From Paragorgia papillata (Eukaryota; Cnidaria; Anthozoa; Scleralcyonacea; Coralliidae): 64,000 nucleotides of DNA. A model generated the notes under the pieces. The model was not told the origin of the DNA, ran no database searches, and saw only the letters and a list, made by a program, of their open reading frames with translations. A program made the translations under genes and the position numbers. Where the stretch lies: the NCBI GenBank assembly GCA_035771165.1, contig JAWNZC010000122.1, positions 526,001 through 590,000 of the forward strand, given 5' to 3'. Below, one piece after another: positions 62,207 through 64,000 of this stretch (positions within the stretch are counted from its first letter, which is position 1; every line of letters begins with the position of its first letter).

Positions 62207-62773
62207 TAGTCTGTCATTAGGATATCTCAAAGTATGGAACCGATTTTTATGTAACGTTGTGGAAAGCTTGGCCACAGACCAGGGACAAGCCCATTAAATT
62301 ATGGTTGAATTTCGTTGAGAATTGGATGAGAACGAAATCTGACGGCAAGATACCTCGTGCAAAAGAAATGAGTGAAAAAGATGCTTGATTGCGTTCATAA
62401 TCCTTATTATATGCAAACTTTTAACTGGATATTATTCTTTTGCAGTTTTTCGTTTCCTTGCTTCGTTGTTGAGATATTTCAGTTTGTTTGATATACAACT
62501 CGGACTAATGCTTACTGGCGAAGTGTGGAGGTCTCATGCGCAGAAGCTCTATACCGCGCGAGCAAAGGTGGGAGTGGGCCGAGGAACTGATCAGATCGAA
62601 GGCTGAACGTGGTGCATATTTCACACAGTTCCATGCAAATTTTTTTTTTTTTTTTTTTAAATTTTTCTCTTTATGACTACATATATTAACTACCGCATCG
62701 TTCGAAAAGTGACGTACCTGTTGCTGTAATTGGGTTCTCTTGCGTAGTTCTTCTAGTTGTAACTGCTGGATTC
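38785..62773 (-). CDS. SETDB1: SETDB1-type histone H3K9 methyltransferase (19 exons, 5' end outside window)
   Basis: The nuclear enzyme methylates H3 lysine 9 using SAM to silence chromatin and transposons. Nineteen exons with consistent phase give about 1,100 residues. They hold a Gln-rich coiled-coil piece, a Pro-rich repeat, MBD, pre-SET (Cys-rich, zinc-binding) and a SET domain split by a long acidic/Ser-rich insertion. The final SET half has [13 protein letters not shown] and GTELSWDY, and the post-SET ends CLCG-x3-C-RGRLL. This order, including the bifurcated SET, is specific to SETDB1/ESET. The Tudor domains and start codon must lie beyond 64,000. Introns contain seven long microsatellites and many MITEs. 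The catalytic landmarks all look intact. Confidence 0.93.
38948..39160 (+). repeat. (TTTG)n and (TCTG)n microsatellite
   Basis: About 36 TTTG units pass into degenerate TCTG units, in the last SETDB1 intron between the true last exon and its duplicated fragment. Confidence 0.95.
39167..39244 (-). pseudogene. Duplicated fragment of SETDB1 last exon
   Basis: These 78 bases look identical to 38,774-38,851 and cover the last codons (from within GSVRDKV to RGRLL), the stop and about 11 bases of 3' UTR. It lacks an acceptor and the upstream part of the exon, so it is an intronic relic of a short duplication spanning the microsatellite. Confidence 0.85.
39250..39338. mobile_element. Short near-perfect hairpin
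   Basis: The arms GGTCACTACGCTGGTTATTA and its mirror enclose a GC-rich CCCTCGGGCC...GGCCCTCGGGG core. It is a 90-base palindromic MITE directly beside the duplicated exon fragment. Confidence 0.7.
39394..39482 (-). CDS. SETDB1: SETDB1 exon (r): catalytic HSC motif
   Basis: It encodes [20 protein letters not shown] and then FPRVAFFAQ. With the preceding LN it forms the SAM-binding NHSC. The acceptor TTTCTTAG and donor CA/GTAAGT keep the phase. Confidence 0.93.
39640..40150. mobile_element. Foldback element around AAAACGGCAAAATAACTTATT arms
   Basis: 39,650-39,790 (CCACTTGTGGGGTTTTAACG...) is mirrored at 39,995-40,138. It lies in the SETDB1 intron between exons (q) and (r) and is non-coding. 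Confidence 0.6.
40607..40731 (-). CDS. SETDB1: SETDB1 exon (q): SET C-terminal half begins
   Basis: It encodes [20 protein letters not shown] and then [20 protein letters not shown]. It matches the 'YIIDAK...GRYLN' motif that leads into the catalytic NHSC. Confidence 0.93.
40994..41207. mobile_element. Micro-element TTAACACTTTGA, copies 2 and 3 in tandem
   Basis: Copies occupy 40,994-41,094 and 41,106-41,207, about 11 bases apart and in the same orientation. They share the internal CCAGACGATTTTA...GGGAGAGGTCCAGG with copy 1 at 26,788. Confidence 0.75.
41375..41625. repeat. Half copy of the GGCCGTTTACATGGAC element
   Basis: It shares 'GTTTACATGGAC', 'AGGGTCACCCT' and 'TTTGCGAGGTAGGGTTACCCT' with the complete element at 49,573-50,182. 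Confidence 0.65.
41818..42660 (-). CDS. SETDB1: SETDB1 exon (p): long Ser/acidic insertion exon
   Basis: It is 843 bases, starts [20 protein letters not shown] and ends with a Ser-rich stretch and KTIQK. It is mostly disordered. One short hydrophobic element, [14 protein letters not shown], could be a docking motif. The exon stops at AAAG/GTGAGA; the in-frame stop 20 bases later shows that splicing is needed. Confidence 0.85.
42868..43271. mobile_element. Harbinger-like MITE, copy 2, TTA target duplication
   Basis: It has ends AGGCCTGGCCAAACGC and the mirror, with TTA on both sides (42,865-42,867 and 43,272-43,274). It is the reverse complement of the copy at 33,770-34,167. It lies in the SETDB1 intron between exons (o) and (p). 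Confidence 0.85.
43275..43722. mobile_element. TTAA-type foldback element C
   Basis: Arms GAAAATTAAGTCCCTCTTATT... and the mirror ...ACAGACTTAAATTTCG carry GATATGCAAAT and GTGACGTCAAG internally. The left end is cut by the adjacent Harbinger-like element. Confidence 0.7.
43728..43894 (-). CDS. SETDB1: SETDB1 exon (o)
   Basis: It encodes [20 protein letters not shown] and continues to [11 protein letters not shown]. It is part of the SET insertion, joined by phase 1 to both neighbours. Confidence 0.78.
43915..44222 (+). repeat. (TTG)n array with a 15-base spacer motif
   Basis: TTG/GTT repeats are interrupted at irregular distances by TAGTATTGTCGTTGTTGGGC. It lies in the SETDB1 intron between exons (n) and (o). 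Confidence 0.9.
44267..44347 (-). CDS. SETDB1: SETDB1 exon (n)
   Basis: It encodes [20 protein letters not shown] and then RLGDPL. It is part of the SET insertion, with acceptor CCTTACAG and donor AT/GTAAGT. Confidence 0.78.
44533..44564 (-). CDS. SETDB1: SETDB1 exon (m): 32-base micro-exon
   Basis: It encodes [11 protein letters not shown], a basic patch that could act as a nuclear signal. Phase fits both neighbours. The call rests on splice signals and phase only. Confidence 0.65.
44702..45239. mobile_element. Foldback element (GTTACTGTTCATGACCC ends)
   Basis: Nearly full-length palindrome: the arms run GTTACTGTTCATGACCCAAC... to the centre near 44,975 and back to ...GGGTCATGAACAGTAAC. 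It lies in the intron between SETDB1 exons (l) and (m), next to a LINE fragment. Confidence 0.8.
45243..45573 (-). pseudogene. Non-LTR retrotransposon reverse-transcriptase C-terminal fragment
   Basis: It encodes about 105 residues including [49 protein letters not shown] and [14 protein letters not shown]. This is the usual 3' end of the RT region in CR1/Jockey-type LINEs. It is truncated on both sides by foldback elements and lacks the catalytic part, so it is inactive. Confidence 0.85.
45581..46213. mobile_element. Foldback element (CTCGCTGCTAGCAACT arms)
   Basis: CAGACCCTTATAGATACTCGC... is mirrored by ...GCGAGTTGCAAGGGTCTG. The subterminal AAATAAG(G/T)...CGAAATCGAGT parts are mirrored too. 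It abuts the LINE fragment and contains a small hAT-like palindrome (45,764-45,826, CATTCTCGT...ACGAGAATG). Confidence 0.65.
46214..46790. repeat. Mirrored block with GACCAGCGACCAAATTCG
   Basis: The 46,350-46,400 sequence (AACCCGATATAGTCCGTCTGCGGACC) is mirrored at 46,695-46,745. The short frame at 46,187-46,450 runs through it and resembles no family known to me. Confidence 0.5.
46879..47080 (-). CDS. SETDB1: SETDB1 exon (l): acidic insertion
   Basis: It has a run of about 30 Asp/Glu residues, then [16 protein letters not shown] and a basic end RSSKRK. The insertion is disordered and probably a trinucleotide-expanded tract (TCC/TCA repeats at 46,998-47,043). Confidence 0.85.
47130..48010. 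mobile_element. Element C copy split by a second insertion
   Basis: The element C left end (AAATTAAGTTTGTCTTATTTG) lies at 47,138-47,160. The rest resumes at about 47,605 and ends with the mirror arm near 48,005. The 47,164-47,590 insert has its own mirrored GGGAAATT/AATTTCCC motifs. The insert's minus-strand frame (47,323-47,574) has no known family. Confidence 0.6.
48058..48175 (-). CDS. SETDB1: SETDB1 exon (k): start of SET insertion
   Basis: It encodes [20 protein letters not shown] and ends NLPDSDN. The 'KEGYES' matches the start of the vertebrate insertion. It is acidic. Confidence 0.88.
48828..49417. mobile_element. Foldback element (GTCTCTGCTACCCTGGGTACC arms)
   Basis: 48,838-48,925 is mirrored by 49,325-49,412, with arms of about 85 bases, in the SETDB1 intron between exons (j) and (k). 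Confidence 0.75.
49448..49496 (-). CDS. SETDB1: SETDB1 exon (j): GDEY segment
   Basis: It encodes [16 protein letters not shown]. It matches the 'GDEYFANLDHIE' segment that precedes the SET insertion. It is phase 0 in and phase 1 out. Confidence 0.9.
49573..50182 (+). mobile_element. TA-flanked element with a captured or residual gene start
   Basis: Inverted ends GGGGCCGTTTACATGGAC / GTCCATGTAAACGGCCCC are flanked by TA on both sides. Subterminal AGGGTCACCCT and GGGTTACCCTAG motifs follow. The centre carries a short protein-coding start (separate entry). Confidence 0.8.
49841..49957 (+). pseudogene. Myb/SANT-like first exon inside a transposon
   Basis: It begins [19 protein letters not shown] and continues [18 protein letters not shown] then SF, ending at a donor-like TCTG/TGAGTT. 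The W-(S)-x(4-6)-LI-x-L-K-x-YK pattern resembles the trihelix/Myb-like protein of PIF/Harbinger elements. It is too short to be functional here; the downstream exons are missing. Confidence 0.5.
50190..50965 (+). repeat. GTGAGT / GTGGGAGTGAAA minisatellite
   Basis: It is a purine-rich array built of GTGGG-(G/A)-GTG and AGTGAAAGTGG units of 6-18 bases. The ends are degenerate and the 50,400-50,740 centre is homogeneous. Long open frames on both strands are artefacts. It lies in the SETDB1 intron between exons (i) and (j). Confidence 0.92.
51003..51222. mobile_element. Foldback element (CGAGTTATC-TCGGGGG)
   Basis: GGGCCTGTTCACATGAGGCGAG is mirrored by TCCATGTGAACGC, with several CGAGATAACTCGG palindromes inside. 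It resembles the 49,573 element in design but not in sequence. Confidence 0.6.
51431..51524 (-). CDS. SETDB1: SETDB1 exon (i): SET N-terminal half
   Basis: It encodes [20 protein letters not shown] and then [11 protein letters not shown]. This is the SAM-binding GWG motif and the first SET strands. Confidence 0.93.
51573..51828. mobile_element. Mariner-like MITE, copy 2, TA target duplication
   Basis: The ends CAGTCGTTGGCACCTAAGCG and the mirror CGCTTAGGTGCCAACGACTG are flanked by TA on both sides. It is 256 bases. TIRs of about 45 bases include CACCGCC(T/C)GTCAAAACATG. Confidence 0.88.
51868..52072. mobile_element. Foldback element F, full copy
   Basis: It has both arms and the GAAGGGCCTTCG centre. 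It lies in the SETDB1 intron between exons (h) and (i). Confidence 0.78.
52177..52281 (-). CDS. SETDB1: SETDB1 exon (h): pre-SET end
   Basis: It encodes [20 protein letters not shown] and continues [15 protein letters not shown]. These are the last zinc-binding Cys and the NR(L/V)VQ junction into SET. Confidence 0.93.
52410..52925 (+). repeat. (ACCAT)n pentanucleotide satellite
   Basis: About 100 units of CCATA with CCACA and GATAC variants lie in the SETDB1 intron between exons (g) and (h), starting about 130 bases from exon (h) and ending about 40 bases from exon (g). Confidence 0.95.
52964..53082 (-). CDS. SETDB1: SETDB1 exon (g): pre-SET middle
   Basis: It encodes [18 protein letters not shown] and ends [12 protein letters not shown]. 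It matches the conserved SKCAC-x-QLT and YQYKRL signatures of SETDB1. It is phase 2 out. Confidence 0.93.
53225..53579. mobile_element. Foldback element (AAACGAAAACGG arms), interrupted
   Basis: CCATTTTCAAACGAAAACGG near 53,233 is mirrored by CCGTTTTCGTTTGAAAATGG near 53,552. Several AACGG/CCGTT pairs lie inside. The hAT-like element follows immediately, inside its flank. Confidence 0.65.
53580..54391 (+). mobile_element. hAT-like element with 9-bp flanking duplication
   Basis: Inverted ends CATTCTCGTCCCCAGAGCC / GGCTCTGGGGACGAGAATG are flanked by GGATTAGTG on both sides (53,571-53,579 and 54,392-54,400), consistent with an 8-bp duplication plus a shared base. The internal frame at 53,707-53,991 is unrecognised and may be a residual exon. 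Confidence 0.82.
54412..54952 (+). repeat. Dispersed repeat Z, copy 2
   Basis: It is collinear with 19,737-20,262 with only small differences. It is inserted next to the hAT-like element, again inside the remains of the AAACGAAAACGG element (GAGTGTGGACATGGCG resumes after it). Confidence 0.8.
55103..55237 (-). CDS. SETDB1: SETDB1 exon (f): pre-SET start
   Basis: It encodes [20 protein letters not shown] and ends [10 protein letters not shown]. The clustered Cys are the first zinc ligands of pre-SET. It is phase 0 at both ends. Confidence 0.92.
55280..55560. mobile_element. Foldback element (GGATTTTACATTTTTAGG arms)
   Basis: It is a near-complete palindrome of about 275 bases centred near 55,420, with arms containing AACCTTCTGAGAAGATTTG and ATGGACTTTTT. 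Confidence 0.8.
55561..55855. repeat. Dispersed repeat Y, copy 2
   Basis: This is the counterpart of 17,030-17,345, with the hairpin TATCATACACTCGGAGGAGTG...ACACTCCTCCTCGTGTATGATA at its 3' side. Confidence 0.75.
56688..56738 (-). CDS. SETDB1: SETDB1 exon (e)
   Basis: This 17-codon exon ([17 protein letters not shown]) corresponds to the 'DITYGKEDVPLS' segment between the MBD and pre-SET. It is phase 0 on both sides, with acceptor AATTCTAG and donor CCT/GTAAGT. Confidence 0.85.
56765..58460 (+). repeat. 1.7-kb ACCACT/ACCATT satellite
   Basis: It is a near-uniform array of ACCACT, ACCATT and ATCATT hexamers with ACCACC runs and a later subfamily containing CCATTACCACTCC. It lies in the SETDB1 intron between exons (d) and (e), only about 25 bases from exon (e) and about 65 from exon (d). 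All long frames are artefacts. Confidence 0.97.
58527..58816 (-). CDS. SETDB1: SETDB1 exon (d): methyl-CpG-binding-like domain (MBD)
   Basis: It begins [16 protein letters not shown], matching the 'PHVCSYTC' start of the conserved SETDB1 region. The MBD core follows: [11 protein letters not shown], then [17 protein letters not shown], then [15 protein letters not shown]. Phases are 1 in and 0 out (TCG/GTAAGT). Confidence 0.9.
58898..59396. mobile_element. piggyBac-like MITE, family C, intact
   Basis: It has TTAA/AGGGCATATGACTCG ... CGAGTCATATGCCCT/TTAA, with TIRs of about 110 bases. Internal GATATGCAAATGACAC and ACGTCACATGTG motifs are mirrored. It lies in the SETDB1 intron between exons (c) and (d). 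Confidence 0.9.
59761..60252 (-). CDS. SETDB1: SETDB1 exon (c): linker with PPLPHR repeat
   Basis: It encodes [20 protein letters not shown], then a hexapeptide PPLPHR-type array encoded by 18-base units near 60,015-60,160. The linker region [10 protein letters not shown] follows. The donor GCAG/GTAATA is chosen over one 15 bases downstream because it alone matches the phase of the next exon. Human SETDB1 is also Pro-rich here, just before the MBD. Confidence 0.8.
60015..60165 (-). repeat. 18-bp coding minisatellite (PPLPHR)
   Basis: About eight 18-base units (GGTGGGCGGTGAGGTAAT on the plus strand) encode the Pro-rich hexapeptide in SETDB1 exon (c). Unit variants encode QDPQLP and HHPPLP. 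Confidence 0.9.
60635..60722 (+). mobile_element. Foldback element F, right half
   Basis: It contains GACGAAGGGCCTTCGCTCGA...CTCTGTTTCGGCAATATATC and ends ATTTCGATTGTTAA. It is adjacent to the ATGGG satellite, as the 23,579 half is to a GA tract. Confidence 0.7.
60765..61575 (+). repeat. (GGGAT/GAGAT)n pentanucleotide satellite
   Basis: About 160 pentamers: ATGGG-rich in the first half, ATGAG-rich later, with TGAGC(TGAGC) variants. It lies in the SETDB1 intron between exons (b) and (c). Three-frame openness on the minus strand is an artefact of the 5-base period. Confidence 0.96.
61864..62002 (-). CDS. SETDB1: SETDB1 exon (b): low-complexity linker
   Basis: It encodes [20 protein letters not shown] and continues to [11 protein letters not shown]. 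The acceptor CCTCAACAG was chosen over an upstream TTTTAG (exon from 62,033) because only it keeps phase 0 with exon (a) open. Confidence 0.65.
62073..62217 (+). repeat. (TCTG)n microsatellite
   Basis: About 35 units lie 70 bases upstream of SETDB1 exon (b). Confidence 0.95.
62505..62635 (+). repeat. Dispersed repeat X, copy 3 (5' part)
   Basis: It has the GCAAAGGTGGGAGTGGGCCG and CGAAGGCTGAACGTGGTG blocks as at 18,605-18,660, followed by a 22-base T run. The poly-T/A end may indicate a retroposon. Confidence 0.65.
62718..62773 (-). CDS. SETDB1: SETDB1 exon (a): Gln-rich coiled-coil piece
   Basis: It encodes [19 protein letters not shown] between CTATGCTAG and GTACGTC (phase 1 in, phase 0 out). 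It is likely helical. The assignment to SETDB1 rests on strand, phase continuity and the next exons. Confidence 0.65.
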
Positions 62774-64000
62774 CTAGCATAGAGAAAAAAAAGCATAATT
62801 TCTTTCTAGTCTAATATCTGAAATAAAGTTGCTGTACTACAACCCTGGTTCCAGAGGATTTCTCCCGTAATTTAATAGCGGTAAGACAGGAAAAGGAGAG
62901 AAAAGCTCTGGTAGGAAACGGCACTTTCATGTAATAGACGAAATCGGAGTTTCGACTGCGCATACAATCTGAGTCGGGATAAAACGTAGTTCATTTATAA
63001 CATGAGGCTGAAGCAGCCGTAGTAAACATAACATTTCTGATTTCAGAAACTTTTTAATGTTTAGGTATTCTATAAGGATAAAATTTGCTTATCGATTATC
63101 CTTGACAATAATCCTAAACGTAGTGTCTACAAATAATGAACTCAAAACATGAAAAAACAGTCCCGCCTATGTTATCTTCCCGTTATGCTTTAATAGACAC
63201 GATGTAATTTCCATAGGGGCCCAAATTGATAGGAAACTAATTTGCATGTGGGCCTAAATGAAACTACGATTTAGAATGAATAATTTTTTTCTCGGAAAAC
63301 CCATGTTTGTTATTTTTTTAAAAATTTGGATCTACAGAATTTTTTTTAAATCGGCCTATTGATTACTCATACTTCAAGAAAAGTTTTAATGAAAAAAAAT
63401 AAATAGGAGGTTACCAAAGATTTTTTCGAATTAAATTAGTTTGAAGGGTAATTGGCAGCCATTTTGAAACGTCATTGTTGCCATAGCAGCAACTGTTGCT
63501 ATTTATTTGGTAACAGTTTCTGATTGTCAGAATGTTTAACTATGCATAACATTTAGTTTTATTCTTTTTCCGAATTGATTATGCACGTGTTTTGGACTTT
63601 CAAACTTGTACTTTCCATTTTTCAAGAAACTGTATGGAGCCACCTTAAGCAAATACAACGCGAACTTCAACGACGGCGTCCTTAACACAAAACGAATAAT
63701 TTTTAGTCCCAAGAGGACTCGTAACGCCGTCCCCGTTCTACATACAACGTTATTCAGATCATTTTCACGTCTTCAGGACGACGTTAACTCGTGAAACGGC
63801 GAAACCTGTTAGTTGAGTTTGACTTCAAACTATGCGACAAAATTCTTTTAGCAGTCTAAAGTTTTTGGATGTCGAAAAACATACTTTAAAGGGTATTGGC
63901 AATAAAAATTAAGTTTGTCTCATTTGAAAGAACTCGCCAAATGGTATAAGAAGACCTTTTGTAATTTTTCTGTATCTTTCTTGTGTTTTGAAATATTTCG
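62774..64000 (-). other. SETDB1 intron (runs off right edge)
   Basis: No coding exon is seen. It contains the AAATCGGCCTATTGATTACTC repeat (63,290-63,480, shared with 24,440-24,670) and the start of a piggyBac-like element. Confidence 0.55.
63886..64000. mobile_element. piggyBac-like MITE, family A, left end at window edge
   Basis: It has TTAA/AGGGTATTGGCAATAAA and the full family A arm up to the last base. The rest lies outside the window. Confidence 0.8.

Overview
The window is animal nuclear DNA. It has spliced GT-AG genes with short exons and long introns, a HIPK-type kinase, a SETDB1-type histone methyltransferase, a Notch-ligand-like membrane protein, and an unusually dense load of foldback DNA transposons and microsatellites. 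A non-bilaterian or other marine invertebrate (a cnidarian, for example) fits best, but nothing seen here fixes the species.

The layout has four parts. (1) 1-4,200, minus strand: the first coding exon of a HIPK-family kinase and a probable 5' UTR exon; the rest of the gene lies beyond the left edge. (2) 5,135-17,921, minus strand: a complete five-exon gene whose phases all agree, predicting 2,086 residues. It encodes a signal peptide, an MNNL-like domain, about 53 tandem DSL-type modules (mostly on one 5.7-kb exon), one membrane span and a 40-residue tail. Ordinary Notch ligands have one DSL domain followed by EGF repeats; this one has a polymer of DSL modules and no EGF repeats. (3) 17,922-24,183: repeats only, including a non-autonomous hAT element with intact ends and 8-bp target duplications, and two 5S-rRNA-derived SINE copies. 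Next, 24,193-35,075 on the plus strand holds an eight-exon gene for a 175-residue secreted precursor. It contains two copies of a three-exon cassette, each bounded by dibasic sites and ending in Gly-Lys/Arg amidation signals, so it is a candidate neuropeptide precursor. (4) 38,785-62,773, minus strand: 19 consecutive, phase-consistent exons of a SETDB1 orthologue (coiled coil or linker, Pro-rich hexapeptide repeat, MBD, pre-SET, bifurcated SET, post-SET). The 5' part with the Tudor domains lies beyond the right edge.

The introns are full of related foldback elements. One superfamily has TTAA target sites and AGGG...CCCT ends (piggyBac-like) and carries internal CRE palindromes. There are also TA-flanked mariner-like MITEs, TTA-flanked Harbinger-like MITEs, hAT-like elements and 0.1-1.7 kb microsatellites, with seven long ones in SETDB1 introns. 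The four genes show no sign of working together as a pathway. The two most unusual items are the telescoped DSL array and the duplicated-cassette peptide precursor.
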